A stretch of 64,000 bases of DNA from Dryococelus australis (taxonomy: Eukaryota; Arthropoda; Insecta; Phasmatodea; Phasmatidae), in contig CM056993.1 in assembly GCA_029891345.1 (NCBI GenBank), positions 108,429,800-108,493,799 on the forward strand, written 5' to 3'. Numbering within the stretch: position 1 is the first letter of the stretch; every line of letters begins with the position of its first letter. Under the pieces are notes generated by a model that worked only from the letters and a program-made list of their open reading frames with translations, was not told the DNA's origin and did not search any database. This document shows, in pieces, positions 33,801 to 39,990 of the stretch. Both the position numbers and the translations under genes were made by a program.

Positions 33801-34663
33801 AGTGATTGTAATGTAATGTTTGAAAAAGTATTTTTGTTCCCAATGTTTTCACATTTCAAATTGATCAGCATTTTTAAACATGTTTTTATGTAAAGACAGT
33901 GATTATTTTGGATCTGTGCAACATTTTTTGGCAACTAGATTTCTATTTCATGTAAATTAAAAAAAAAAAACTCTTTAACAATGAAAAGTACTCTTTTGAT
34001 GTTTTACAGATTTATTCAAAGTTTTTATATGATGACAAAAAAGTTACACATATTGTAACATTTTATTATGCACGTTAAAAATGTGGTTAAAATTTCTTTT
34101 AAACCTTGTAGTTGCTGTCTGGTTTCACATTGTTAAATGTAGTAGCAAACTCAACAATATTGCTTCCATGTGTTACTGACAGCTGAGGTGAACTGACTTT
34201 CTTACGAATATCACCGGCGAATTAAATTTTCAGTGAGTGATTATTGTACTTTGGCAGAATTGCATGTGGATAGAGGATACAAAATGTATGTGTGGGACAA
34301 AGAAATATTTTGTAACTAAACTAAAAGTTAAATTGCATAAAGACTATTGAAATACCCTTTGTGCATGCACATAAAAGAATTTCAAGTAAGCATAAATGTT
34401 AATATTTTTTTCTATTATTGAGAACTTAATTTTTGGCATAGGTGTTGGCAGCATTGCAAAACAATATGTAAAATATTACCAATTTTCTGTTATGACAATA
34501 TTCTTTTGTAATAAGTTTCCTGAAAATTTGCACTGCATGATGTAATTGTTGAATTTTTTTTTAGGAAGCCTGGCTGAATACACTTGTTACGACAGAAGTG
34601 CTGATGTGGTTTTTTGTTGGTGAGTGCATTGGTAAACGAAGCATTGTTGCATATAAAGTGTGA
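2907..34663 (+). CDS. ATPsynG: ATP synthase subunit g, mitochondrial (three exons)
   Basis: Subunit g is a small membrane protein of the Fo part of mitochondrial ATP synthase and helps form enzyme dimers in the inner membrane. The coding exons are 2907-2955 (phase 1 end), 33566-33726 and 34565-34663, giving 102 residues, against about 103 in mammals. Exon 1 encodes [16 protein letters not shown]. Exon 2 encodes the block [15 protein letters not shown], close to the vertebrate YAKVELVPPTPAEIP. Exon 3 encodes [15 protein letters not shown], including the conserved single transmembrane helix with its GxxxG-like spacing, and ends with TGA. All introns obey GT-AG (GTATGT...TGCAG; GTAATG...TTTAG) and the reading phase is continuous, so the gene looks intact. 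The first intron is about 30.6 kb and is full of transposons. Confidence 0.95.
2957..8550. other. AT-rich intronic DNA, no gene recognised
   Basis: Only short, unsupported open frames occur. A GC-richer patch at 3290-3540 and another at 6180-6420 may be old repeat fragments, but I cannot assign them. The palindromic word GTCCGCGGAC occurs near 3440 and a related one near 3932, which could be ends of a small element. Confidence 0.4.
8551..8777. mobile_element. Short inverted-repeat element (MITE-like), copy 1
   Basis: The ends are inverted copies: GTAAAGTGAGCACTTTTTGAAG on the left and CTTCAAAAGTGCTCACTTTTCC on the right. The right end continues into GTGAACGGCCTATA, which reads outward as the outer part of the terminal repeat. 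Related ends appear at 31187-31315 and 35407-35818, so this is a family. No coding capacity is seen, which suits a non-autonomous DNA transposon. Confidence 0.65.
8778..12329. other. Intronic DNA without assigned gene; possible retroelement LTR near 10090-10330
   Basis: On the minus strand near 10090-10330 there is AATAAA followed by a sequence ending in a CTGCAGGACA-type motif, which resembles the polyadenylation region of an LTR. The partner LTR was not found, so this is only a guess. The 10860-11600 part is GC-richer and may belong to the same old element. A 146-codon open frame on the minus strand at 9160-9600 shows no family match. Confidence 0.25.
12330..12490 (+). repeat. Pyrimidine-rich low-complexity tract
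   Basis: The strand is almost entirely C and T, with the unit CTCATCCCCTCCCC repeated several times in tandem. Open frames over it are artefacts of composition. Confidence 0.9.
12611..13756 (-). mobile_element. Mariner-like DNA transposon with decayed transposase
   Basis: Inverted ends (about 12611-12628 and 13738-13756) share ACAGGATGTTCCGCG / GCAGAATGTTCCGCA. Inside, minus-strand frames show blocks of an IS630/Tc1/mariner transposase: [35 protein letters not shown], then [11 protein letters not shown] and, in another frame, [21 protein letters not shown]. The last block matches the usual WIGRGGPxxWPPRSPDLxPLDF, with the catalytic Asp of SPDL read as Asn. The region that normally holds the first catalytic Asp seems deleted between CSFATF and THQGITNSH. 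At least one frameshift separates the two main frames, so the element is dead. Confidence 0.75.
13757..15735. other. AT-rich intronic DNA, nothing recognised
   Basis: A GC-richer stretch lies at about 14640-14790. No open frame has a recognisable domain. Confidence 0.4.
15736..15824. repeat. (TA)n microsatellite
   Basis: About 89 bases of TA dinucleotide with a single break near 15769, followed by a short GTGCGTGCGTGTGTG run. It lies next to a Tc1-like element, which duplicates TA on insertion. Confidence 0.97.
15870..16875 (+). mobile_element. Tc1-like DNA transposon with decayed transposase
   Basis: The ends form a terminal inverted repeat of about 30 bases (left ...GAATCACATTATTATGACTACC, right GGTGGTCATAAAGTGATTCC...) flanked by TA on both sides, as expected for the family. 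Plus-strand frames show an N-terminal helix-turn-helix block ([23 protein letters not shown]) starting about 16020, and near 16650 the segment [12 protein letters not shown], which aligns with the usual QHDNAPCHTA, so the second catalytic Asp is Asn. Several stops and frameshifts break the gene. The length of 1,006 bases is slightly short of an intact Tc1 element. Confidence 0.8.
16876..16918. repeat. (TG)n/(TA)n microsatellite
   Basis: A compound dinucleotide run starts right at the edge of the Tc1-like element and passes from TG to TA and back to TG. Confidence 0.85.
16919..17653. other. Intronic DNA between the Tc1-like element and the Polinton
   Basis: No gene is recognised. The stretch ends in a (TA)n tract (about 17638-17653) that forms the left flank of the Polinton. 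Confidence 0.4.
17654..17972 (+). repeat. Polinton left terminal inverted repeat
   Basis: It matches the reverse complement of 29565-29822 with scattered differences from AGTATAGAAATG to the AATAAAATA before the polymerase start. The left copy has roughly 57 extra bases (about 17835-17890) absent on the right. The inner half is made of repeated words such as GTGACTGCAAAA and AGTTGCGTT. Confidence 0.92.
17973..17985 (+). promoter_or_regulatory. Start-codon motif TATATAATAAATG (polymerase gene)
   Basis: The 13-mer overlaps the ATG of the polymerase gene. The same 13-mer overlaps the start codons at 24579 (minus) and 24733 (plus), and the core TATAATAAATG overlaps those at 26123 and 28253. Confidence 0.65.
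17983..21753 (+). pseudogene. Polinton protein-primed DNA polymerase B (broken)
   Basis: This enzyme replicates Polinton DNA from a protein primer. The N-terminal region has a C2H2-like finger ([20 protein letters not shown], then H) and the typical Polinton lead block [12 protein letters not shown]. Exonuclease motif I is YADFECLL (about 19386), followed by an endonuclease VII-like Cys/His insertion (HCHICVK, then [16 protein letters not shown], 19674-19780), exonuclease motif II (HNISGYDTH) and RFIDSF. Polymerase motif A is YLDANNLYG (about 20549), motif [18 protein letters not shown] (about 20975) and motif [10 protein letters not shown] (about 21269). The C-terminus ends LPWGHYKI near 21741. 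Frameshifts near 18270 and 19020 and stops near 18730, 19158, 19641, 19965, 20577 and 20610, among others, show it is dead, though all catalytic motifs can still be read. Confidence 0.93.
21745..21880 (+). pseudogene. BRO-like gene fragment A (C-terminal tail)
   Basis: Right after the polymerase gene the segment [16 protein letters not shown] appears. It matches [10 protein letters not shown] at about 22493, the C-terminal part of the next BRO copy. This piece therefore looks like the tail of an earlier BRO gene whose front is missing, or a recombination product of the array. Confidence 0.5.
21881..22620 (+). pseudogene. BRO family protein (Bro-N plus DUF3627-like C-terminal domain), copy B
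   Basis: BRO proteins are DNA-binding proteins of insect large DNA viruses and some transposons. Here the Bro-N domain reads [20 protein letters not shown], a stop (TAG at about 21967), then [20 protein letters not shown] and [17 protein letters not shown]. These are the WFxAKDVAxxLxYAN, VFINExGLYxLIxxSK and FQxWVxxEVLPxIRKxG hallmarks. A second domain follows: [16 protein letters not shown] and a block around [11 protein letters not shown], which resembles DUF3627, the usual BRO partner. One stop at 22329 and the TAG in Bro-N interrupt it. It is the best preserved of the copies, with an open 106-codon stretch (22011-22331). Confidence 0.85.
22640..23115 (+). pseudogene. BRO-like gene copy C (degenerate tandem duplicate)
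   Basis: Bases around 22798-22880 and 22880-23060 match copy B, including AAAAGCATAGGCAATCATA and AATATGCAGCCACACxCC, but with a deletion inside the FINExGL segment and several frameshifts. A short extra [12 protein letters not shown] start at about 22748 lies just before it, and a WFKAKDVE block at about 23073 resembles the beginning of yet another Bro-N domain. The region is therefore a mosaic of at least three BRO copies. No function can be expected from it. Confidence 0.7.
23277..23306. terminator. Perfect hairpin at the BRO/major capsid convergent junction
   Basis: Two 13-base arms, GTTTTTAATGGAT and ATCCATTAAAAAC, pair perfectly around the 4-base loop AACC. It begins 24 bases past the stop codon of the minus-strand capsid gene. 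Related hairpins lie at 27495-27524 and 29188-29215. Confidence 0.6.
23330..24579 (-). pseudogene. Polinton major capsid protein (double jelly-roll), broken
   Basis: The protein would form the hexon-like capsomers of the virus-like particle. The start ATG at 24579 is set by the TATATAATAAATG motif and gives [16 protein letters not shown]. Frames then show [96 protein letters not shown] and [13 protein letters not shown], in the order of insect Polinton capsid proteins. The C-terminus ends at TAG near 23332. Frameshifts occur near 24480, 24150, 23890 and 23500. About 415 codons would be encoded, near the usual size. Assignment rests on block order and spacing, not on a search. Confidence 0.8.
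24577..24589 (-). promoter_or_regulatory. Start-codon motif TATATAATAAATG (capsid gene)
   Basis: The minus-strand 13-mer is identical to those at 17973-17985 and 24723-24735 on the plus strand. It faces the plus-strand copy across a 133-base spacer, so the intergenic region looks like a divergent promoter. Confidence 0.65.
24723..24735 (+). promoter_or_regulatory. Start-codon motif TATATAATAAATG (DUF8207/phospholipase gene)
   Basis: The 13-mer overlaps the ATG at 24733. Confidence 0.65.
24733..26102 (+). pseudogene. DUF8207-like protein with parvovirus-type phospholipase A2 domain (broken in the N-terminal half)
   Basis: The N-terminal part has lysine-rich, probably helical sequence broken by stops and frameshifts (24781, 24881, about 25000-25140). 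Then come [31 protein letters not shown] and [13 protein letters not shown], a frameshift near 25400, and [17 protein letters not shown] with GNDNYYNEK. This order matches a Polinton-associated domain I know as DUF8207. The C-terminal 231 codons (25410-26102) are open. They contain [20 protein letters not shown] followed by [22 protein letters not shown]. The HDxxY is the catalytic dyad motif of parvovirus VP1 phospholipase A2, used for membrane breach. The calcium loop, usually YxGPG, reads YLGQS, so activity is doubtful. The domain name DUF8207 is from memory. Confidence 0.72.
26115..26125 (+). promoter_or_regulatory. Start-codon motif TATAATAAATG (small hydrophobic protein)
   Basis: The 11-base core overlaps the ATG at 26123, only 20 bases after the stop of the preceding gene. 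Confidence 0.6.
26123..26528 (+). pseudogene. Polinton small hydrophobic structural protein (one frameshift)
   Basis: The start at 26123 carries the shared start motif. A run of seven A at 26131-26137 shifts the frame; after it the protein reads [16 protein letters not shown] and stays open to TAA at 26526. Near the middle is a glycine- and alanine-rich hydrophobic helix ([20 protein letters not shown]) followed by a basic, lysine-rich tail. Similar proteins sit just upstream of the protease in other insect Polintons and are thought to be minor capsid or membrane-active proteins comparable to adenovirus pVI/pX. That role is inferred from position and composition. Confidence 0.65.
26558..27016 (+). 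CDS. Adenovirus-type cysteine protease (adenain-like, family C5)
   Basis: The enzyme matures capsid proteins in adenoviruses and is a hallmark of Polintons. The 152-codon frame is open. It contains NECGI, then the catalytic His in [10 protein letters not shown], the acidic residue in [11 protein letters not shown], the oxyanion Gln in KNFNQVT and the catalytic Cys in TCGHLC, in the correct order and spacing. Upstream in the same frame lies [10 protein letters not shown], which belongs to the usual N-terminus, so the true start was probably the ATG at 26512, overlapping the preceding gene and now put out of frame by the run of A at 26517-26524. The first ATG in frame is 26558. Of all the Polinton genes this one keeps the most intact core. 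Confidence 0.88.
   Translation: MVKKLNIKNFRGVFMVDELLNTPLDNECGIDNLDVLTNSGTHWVCYWKKANNKYYFDSFGGNPPRQLIAYLRCNIFYNDDRIKNFNQVTCGHLCVIVLNLFSHNFKFPKIISLLINNGYMWRCINELWIEDQIKKNTNNDEKISPNDFVSNT
27064..27336 (+). pseudogene. Polinton fibre-like or neck-like structural protein, start lost
   Basis: The open frame lacks an ATG; the first plausible codon is TTG at 27076. The segment [19 protein letters not shown] resembles the NPxxxxDAxxxxY repeat of phage tail fibres and of Polinton structural proteins found after the protease. The rest, [20 protein letters not shown], looks like beta-strand sequence. It ends with TGA inside the ATGA overlap with the next small gene. A role in the virion surface is inferred. 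Confidence 0.5.
27333..27476 (+). CDS. 47-residue Polinton protein of unknown function
   Basis: The start ATG overlaps the stop of the gene before it (ATGA), which suggests coupled translation. The product has [20 protein letters not shown] and ends [10 protein letters not shown], mostly short beta strands. The hairpin at 27495-27524 lies 18 bases after the stop. It may be the second half of a single structural gene split from its neighbour. No catalytic motif is seen. Confidence 0.5.
   Translation: MNGKKIDMHKTFKVYPDGMIYFKIPKAHNLPEGTIVFIEIAMVYEYV
27495..27524. terminator. Hairpin at the convergent junction before the ATPase gene
   Basis: Arms GTTTTTAATGGA and TCCATTAAAAAC give a 12-base stem with a 6-base loop. 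It lies between the stop of a plus-strand gene (27476) and the stop of the minus-strand ATPase gene (27537). Confidence 0.6.
27537..28220 (-). pseudogene. Polinton genome-packaging ATPase (A32/FtsK-HerA type), frameshifted
   Basis: The enzyme would pump DNA into capsids. From ATG 28220, set by a TATTAATAAATG motif, the frame gives the Walker A loop [12 protein letters not shown] at about residues 38-49. A frameshift with stop near 28015-28025 breaks the gene, and the second part from 27914 has Walker B VVVFDDIL, the conserved [20 protein letters not shown] and the C-terminal [15 protein letters not shown]. This order matches poxvirus A32-like ATPases of Polintons. About 228 residues in total is close to the usual size. 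Confidence 0.88.
28218..28255. promoter_or_regulatory. Divergent start motifs of ATPase (-) and minor capsid (+) genes
   Basis: The two start codons are separated by only 32 bases. The plus copy reads TATAATAAATG (28245-28255) and the minus copy TATTAATAAATG (28218-28229). Any promoter for both genes must lie in or overlap this short AT-only spacer. Confidence 0.6.
28253..28976 (+). pseudogene. Polinton minor capsid (penton-like) protein, frameshifted
   Basis: The N-terminal part from ATG 28253 reads [19 protein letters not shown] and [13 protein letters not shown]. After frame changes near 28564 and 28647 it shows [10 protein letters not shown], then [10 protein letters not shown], the proline-rich [11 protein letters not shown] and [16 protein letters not shown] near the C-terminus. 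This order matches the single jelly-roll minor capsid protein of insect Polintons, which builds the capsid vertices. About 240 residues would be encoded. Confidence 0.75.
29025..29180 (+). CDS. 51-residue ORF near the Polinton right end
   Basis: The frame starts [20 protein letters not shown] and has a Cys-rich, basic C-terminal half. It is open upstream to an ACG at 28992 that follows TATATAATAA, so a start codon with the shared motif may have been lost there. The hairpin at 29188 lies 8 bases past the stop. No family is recognised, and it may not be a real gene. Confidence 0.3.
   Translation: MIKMNNISIESAMKYLQKELNNVSATLMCRIWRCVSKFLIRLCCSTLPKSE
29188..29215. terminator. Third, imperfect hairpin of the same family
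   Basis: Arms GTTTTAAT and ATTAAAAC pair over 8 bases, with GG/CC continuing after a bulge and an ATAA loop. It lies between a plus-strand ORF and the minus-strand gene ending at 29278. Confidence 0.45.
29227..29268 (+). repeat. Second copy of the polymerase gene 5' end
   Basis: The 42 bases match 17983-18024 (the first 14 codons of the polymerase gene) at 36 positions, in the same orientation. It is cut off where the minus-strand gene begins. Confidence 0.8.
29278..29552 (-). pseudogene. Small Polinton gene transcribed inward from the right end (one frameshift)
   Basis: The start at 29552 follows AATAATAAAG, a variant of the shared start motif, right at the inner edge of the inverted repeat. 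The first 38 codons read [20 protein letters not shown] to a TAA at 29438-29436, and the second frame continues [18 protein letters not shown] and ends at 29278. The pattern [14 protein letters not shown] followed later by VALPDR resembles a short protein often found at Polinton ends. Its role is not known to me. Confidence 0.5.
29560..29822 (-). repeat. Polinton right terminal inverted repeat
   Basis: It is the inverted partner of the left repeat and ends ...CATTTCTATACT. It shares the GCAGTCACTTTTTTGCGG-type iterated words and runs up to the start codon of the last minus-strand gene. Confidence 0.92.
29823..29990. repeat. Microsatellites flanking the Polinton right end
   Basis: Runs of TA (29825-29836), TG (29848-29866), TA (29940-29955) and CA/CT (29967-29998) surround the ATPase fragment. 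Confidence 0.85.
29871..29938 (-). repeat. Orphan fragment of a Polinton ATPase gene outside the element
   Basis: Bases 29871-29921 are identical over 51 positions to 27924-27974 inside the Polinton, and similarity continues to about 29936 with three extra bases. On the minus strand it reads [17 protein letters not shown]. It is bounded by (TG)n on the left and (TA)n on the right and lies 48 bases beyond the right end of the element. Confidence 0.85.
29991..31186. other. AT-rich intronic DNA, nothing recognised
   Basis: Only short frames without domains are present. Confidence 0.4.
31187..31315. mobile_element. Short inverted-repeat element, copy 2 (truncated)
   Basis: The left end AAAGTGAGCACTTTTTTGAG and the right end TTACCGTGAATAGCCTATA match the ends of the element at 8551-8777. 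At about 129 bases it is shorter than the other copies and its right arm lacks the inner part. Confidence 0.5.
31316..33565. other. 3' part of intron 1, nothing recognised
   Basis: AT-rich, with homopolymer runs of C at about 33087 and of T at about 33419. A GC-richer patch at 32340-32600 has no domain match. Confidence 0.4.
33566..33726 (+). CDS. ATPsynG: ATP synthase subunit g, exon 2
   Basis: This 161-base exon follows a TTTGCAG acceptor and ends AAG before a GTAATG donor. It codes for the soluble N-terminal half of the subunit, including [15 protein letters not shown] and the basic segment [14 protein letters not shown]. It starts in phase 1 and ends in phase 0, matching exons 1 and 3. 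Confidence 0.95.
33727..34564 (+). other. Intron 2 of the subunit g gene
   Basis: This 838-base AT-rich intron has GTAATG and TTTTTTTTTAG ends. I see no repeat or RNA gene in it. Confidence 0.85.
34565..34663 (+). CDS. ATPsynG: ATP synthase subunit g, exon 3 (last coding exon)
   Basis: The exon follows a T-rich tract and TTTAG acceptor. It codes for 32 residues containing the transmembrane helix ([14 protein letters not shown]) and the short C-terminal tail, then TGA at 34661-34663. Confidence 0.95.
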   Translation, partial: EAWLNTLVTTEVLMWFFVGECIGKRSIVAYKV

Positions 34664-34752
34664 AACATTCTGAAGGGAAATTCACTTTAACCTCATACTG
34701 TAGAAAATGTGATACCTGTATATTTGTGTGTATATAGTGATAAATTATCACA

Positions 34753-34758
34753 AATAAA
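34753..34758 (+). terminator. Polyadenylation signal AATAAA
   Basis: A canonical AATAAA lies 90 bases after the stop codon of the subunit g gene, followed by AT/T-rich sequence. It would give a very short 3' UTR, which suits this gene class. Confidence 0.5.
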
Positions 34759-35406
34759 AAAAATTGGAGAAATTTGTTTCTGTATCAAGTTTATTTTTCA
34801 CATTATCATGGTATAAATTGATTATCCTCGAACTATTACTTTGGTGAAGAATTTCCTAGTAGATAACATATTTTCAACATTAATTTCTTGGTTTCTTTTA
34901 GAGCCCTTAATAATTAATTCTCATGTTTTATTAATTTAATTTGAATGGTATTTGTACACCATACATTAATTTGAATGATTCTATGGAATTATTTAATTTA
35001 TAGCCTAAATTCTCAAATATTATATTTTAGATGTATCCTTGTTAGAAACTTTTTATATTTTTTTAAATTGTAAATAATTCTTTTCAGTTTTTATTTTTTT
35101 CTGATAATTATTATTTTTGTGGTATTTTCCATATGATTTTTTTCCTGGTTTTACCAGTAGTATTTTTTTTTGTGCTGCAGTCTAAGGAAGTTGCCAGAAG
35201 TCTGATGGAACTACTTGAACTTAGCGGATGCATATTTTACACTTGCAGGCCTTGAAGTGTCACTTTTTTTATTGGGAAATGCATCACTGATGAATTTGGG
35301 TAGAAGAAAGTATTCCTTTGCTATTTTTTTTTTTAACCATTTTAGCAGACTGCATTTATTACAGCACATAAGTTTGGCAACAGTGCTTCAGTAGTCAACT
35401 GGATAC
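34759..35406. other. AT-rich DNA downstream of the subunit g gene
   Basis: No gene or repeat is recognised. Confidence 0.4.
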
Positions 35407-35818
35407 AGGCTGTTCATAGTAAACTGAGTACTTTTGAAAGCCCTGCTTAAGATCTGCGTGTATGATTCCACCTTATGTAAAATTAACATTGCCATGACCC
35501 TCATCACTTTATTCATAACTCAGTCAAATGAAACTATGGAATTGTTAGAAAAGTAAATATTTTACAAATCTTCTAATTTGTACACACTGATGCATTACAA
35601 AAAATCCAGAGAGCAAGAGAAATCATTTCAGTTTCCACAAATGTTTTATCTAACACTTTTAATTAAAACTTTAAAACATGCAACTACTTTCCCTCAGTCG
35701 TTGCCAACTTTACCGTGCGCATGCCACTCTGTGTGCAAGTTAAAACACATGCAGGCATGGCCAGTAACATTTTTCTAAGGTTGATTTCAAAAGTGCTCAC
35801 TTTATCATGAACAATCTT
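35407..35818. mobile_element. Short inverted-repeat element, copy 3
   Basis: Left end GGCTGTTCATAGTAAACTGA and right end read outward AGATTGTTCATGATAAAGTG form a terminal inverted repeat of about 33 bases that continues GAGTACTTTTGAAA / GAGCACTTTTGAAA. It is the longest copy (about 412 bases) of the family seen at 8551 and 31187. Confidence 0.7.
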
Positions 35819-36532
35819 TAGCAGGCAGGTAACGTCAGAGTGTGCCTAGCAACTGCTTGCCCTAGGCATTAACTTGGATTGTGCATGTACCAGTAAAGGT
35901 GAAAGTTTGTGTGTCTGGTCTGAACATATATTCGTATTGGTTTTTAGTGCTCTTTATTGGCAACGTGTTGAAATTAGTATTGAATGTAGAACTTTTAATT
36001 TTAAATTGTGTTCCCTGTAAGTAATATATAAATAATATGCTTTTGTCATTACAGTACAGTGTATGTTTCTAGCAGTACTGGTTTTGCATGGCACATCTTG
36101 ATGCAGTTGCTGCTTAAATGTGATTTTCAGTCTAAAATCGCTTCTGCTGTGAGGCCAAGCTGCTCAGGGGCATGGCAAGTGCAGATACACCTAACTATTG
36201 TCACAGGAAAGACTACAATTATACAGTATGCGTGAAAGTTGTAAAGCTACAGAATTTAGAGTTTTTAGGTGTGGTGCATCATGTGATGGTATTTCTGAAT
36301 TGTTTGACTATGTTTGAAAGCCATTGTGGTTTAAAATTGTCGGAGAACTTTAACCTATCAAATAGTTTATTTACCCGAAAGGAAGACGACCCCTACCTAA
36401 AAAAAAATGTTGAGGGAAAAATATTTAAACCTGAATTCAAGACTACCCCTGTGAAGTGCTGAAAAAATTATTTAGGTTGAAAGGAAATTGCATGAATTTA
36501 TGACAAACCCTTCAAGAAGAAATTATATTAAT
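35819..36532. other. Intergenic DNA, nothing assigned
   Basis: A 96-codon plus-strand frame at 36172-36462 has no recognisable domain. Confidence 0.35.
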
Positions 36533-36533
36533 A

Positions 36534-36815
36534 CAGTAGAACCTCTATTACGACTCCTCACGGTTACCGAGAATAGGATTGCAATAGGGGGGGGGGGGGG
36601 GGGGGGGTCGTAATAAAAAAATTGGAAAATTTTGGACCAATTTTGACCCATCCTTACCCCTATGGTCCCTAACTTGCCATTTTTTGCATGAAGTTAATGT
36701 TCAATCATCTCTAGCACATGAACAATTTTTTAAATTAAATATAAATATGTATATTTTAATAACTGGATGTCTCCTGATTAATTTGATACCCAAGAAAGAC
36801 ATATTGGACCACCTC

Positions 36816-36851
<36 letters not shown>

Positions 36852-37999
36852 CCTAAACACAGTAAGACATGACCATTGAAAGTGTGTGAAAAGATTAGAC
36901 TATGTATTATTAAAATATAAAGTTGTTATTAAAGATCTATTATGCAGTTCTCGTGGGTTATACATTGCTATGAGGCACATAGCAATCAAAAAGTTTAGGT
37001 GGCATTGCACAATACGTGTGCGCCCACTTTGCTCTCGCTTTGGTCTGGCTGTGTATGTAGCTGGGTGAGCACCTAGATCCTGTGCAACGTGGCCGGGTTA
37101 CAGGGCCGGTTCACTTTGTAACAGCGGCCCGGCGATGCAATTCACATCAATGTGTTGAATGTATATGAAATGTTGGCCTCTGCACTGGCACGATAAGGCC
37201 CGGCAATGTTTACGGAATATAAATATTTAGTGCGGTCTACTTGAAATATTAACCATCCCGAATTTTTCATCAAAAACTTTTCAAGTTGCCTATACAGGCA
37301 CACTGCCTCACTCACCATAATATGGTACCGGTAACATAAGAACACATTTTATTTGCTTTATTTTTATTCACTTTACCCATAAAATTGACTTCACAAGAAA
37401 AAAACCAATTGCCCAGCAAAAAAAAAAATTAGCATATTATGTCGACGTGGGTGCACAGAAACTTAAAAATAATCATTAAAGAAAAAGGGGGGCATTGCAT
37501 TAAATTTGAAGTTATCATACATACACTGATTAAGAAACTAGTCTGTGTAATGTGCCGCTGTTTTTACAGCGAAAGAGGAGAGGTAATGGAAAGAGGGAGA
37601 GTAGAGGCGGCGGCATGTGGCTGGGATAAAGAAATTCTTGCTGACCCTGCCTGCAAACCCCCCCGGACAATACCCTAGTGTCCCCTTCTGGCATTAAGTA
37701 ATTTATTGCTTCATGCTGTTTGGGATAACAAATGATGATAGTTTGAGAAATGTGTGACCACTAACATCAGTAAGGGCTAGTTTTCCAGTGACTGGAAACC
37801 ATGGATAAAAGAAAGTACCACAGTTGGAGAAAAGGTCTACAAAAACAAATCCGTACATAGCTGATGCTGCGGTTCAAGGTATTGCAGTTGGTGAGGTATT
37901 ACTGTATCCATTTTTAGATGTGCCTCAAATTTTAGATTTTTTCGACCCAAACTTTTCACGGTTCCTCGGGATTGGGTCATAATAGAGGGGTTTTATTGT
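36534..37999. mobile_element. Pogo/Tigger-like non-autonomous DNA transposon
   Basis: The left end CAGTAGAACCTCTATTACGA and the outward-read right end CAATAAAACCCCTCTATTAT form an imperfect terminal inverted repeat next to TA, the target of this superfamily. It contains a run of 21 G (36587-36607) and a run of about 30 A (36821-36850). No transposase is readable. Confidence 0.55.
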
Positions 38000-38113
38000 A
38001 ATATGATATATTTAATTTACTTTTTAAAAAAACCAATCACAATGAAACTAGAGTTGTTCCAATACCAATGCCCTTTGCACTGAATTTTAGAAAAAGGATT
38101 AATGTTAATAATA

Positions 38114-39990
38114 CAGTAGAATCGCATTGTAGCGAGCACGGCAACTGCAAGAATACTGGTATAACGAGGACTTTTTGAGAAACCGTAAAAAAAATCACAA
38201 AAATATTCCATGAAAAGTTGTAATTTTACGAGTTGAAACATGTGCTGCGAGATCGTGTGAAACAGGCTTGTGGCGGGGCTCGTGACAGTGTGAAGCATGC
38301 TTTTGTTATCTGTCTGCTGTAACTCCACTCCCTTGCCCCTTTTGCTGCTCTTGTGTCACATTCTTCCGTCGTGCCTTCTAACCTCCCTCTCAAACCAAGT
38401 GCATTGTTCTATAAATAGAATACCGCCCTTTCTACATTGACACCGTTTTCATGTATCAGTTCTGCTATTCCGTAGTCATTCATCGTCGTGCTGTCAAATG
38501 CGTTTGGTTTCAAACAACTTGGCGTATGTGGTTCAAATGTTATTGTTAAATGAAAACAAATTCCATGCACATGTAACAGTCCAAGCGACCGCTACATATT
38601 AATAGGTTTTCACTTTTTTTTTTTTTCCCATCCTATGGCATACCAATTAAAGATAGGGACACAACTACTATTAATTTTTATTGCTGTGCTATAACAAACT
38701 TAATTTTAATCCATTTGTGTAAAGTTTTCTTGAATTTTTGCTGGTTTTGAGTAAGTCTCGCACCATGTAGGTTTTGTTAGTTGAAAAAGTTTGTGACTAC
38801 CGCTACTGTATTTAGTGACGCAATTCATGTGCCAAAATTTATATGGTGTATCGAATTAGGGAAAAAAAATGTCATTTCAAGCAGCATGTAATGCTAATGG
38901 GCCCACGCTTCGTTTGACCGCACCAGGTCGCTGACACTTCAAGGTCACTGGTCCCATTATCAATTTCTGGCTGCCGCGCTGCAAACATGTTAACAAAATC
39001 AGTCGCTGAGTTCATTTGTATGTGGGTGGTTTTTTTTTAATGGGAAAGGAATAGTTTACATTTATTTTAATTTTTGTTTAGTACAAATGCACAATGGATA
39101 AATAAATATACCAGTCAAACTGCTGCATTGAAACTTCAGGTAATTGTGTGTGCAGAGGAACATGGCAGTAAAGAAGTGGGCCAAAAATACACTGTTTCTG
39201 AGTTTAACGTGCATGTCATGTTTTCCCAATAAACCGGACCTGTAATGATAGCAGTGGCCGGCCACTGCCCGCCAGAATAATCGTGTAGCGATTGACAGCG
39301 GCAAGCCGCCACGTCTGGCCGCGCTGCAAGGATCTAGGCGCTCGCCCAGATACATGCACACAGCAATGTTTTCACTGTTAGCCCCAGCACACGAGTGATT
39401 TAATTTTGAATATTTATTGATAATAGATATGAAGATACATAAAGTGCTGTGTTTTAAAAAACGTATCCTCCACAGTTGACAAGGGATTACTTACAGCAGA
39501 CCCCATTTTAATGTTTACATGCACGTGTCTTGGTGATTTCTTGCATAATTCGTGCACCCTAATTTTTGGCACAAATCCTGTAAAAAAGGTGTGAGAATTA
39601 TGTGTGTGGAGCTGTGACGGGCGAGTTATCGCTTGCAGGCCAGTGATTCGGCAGCCAAGTAAGCAATAGCGGGAAATGCTGCGCAGGCCGGGGAACTGAT
39701 TGTGGGACAATGCTGTGTGTATAGGCTGAGGAACTGATTGCAGGCTGAGCGGCTATACTTACGTGGGCGCGGTCAGATTTTCACGCAATCAGTTATTATA
39801 TAACAGGATATTTTTATGTTATGGTGGTTCAAACACAATTTAAAAGCAATTTTAGGGCGATTTTTAAGTAGTAGGCCCTACTGGAGATCAAAATCAGTCT
39901 AATTCGATGACAGCGAGGACACTTATAACGAGGATCGAATGTGGAACCGTGACATCTTGCTATAACAAACTCGAGGATTATCTCCCCTCT
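38114..39990 (+). mobile_element. Pogo-like DNA transposon remnant with transposase helix-turn-helix fragment
   Basis: The left end CAGTAGAATCGCATTGTAGC is of pogo type and abuts TA. At 39113-39214 the plus strand encodes SQTAALKLQVIVCAEEHGSK and then VGQKYTVSEFNVH, which matches the N-terminal helix-turn-helix of pogo/jerky transposases (usually YTAAFKLxVIxxAExxGNxxAA...VSExNVR). Nothing of the catalytic domain is left. The right end is placed only approximately, where ATAACGAGG-type words recur near 39930-39980. Confidence 0.45.

Noticed and set aside
36172..36462. Plus-strand ORF of 96 codons
   Set aside because: No recognisable domain or splice context; not supported as a gene.
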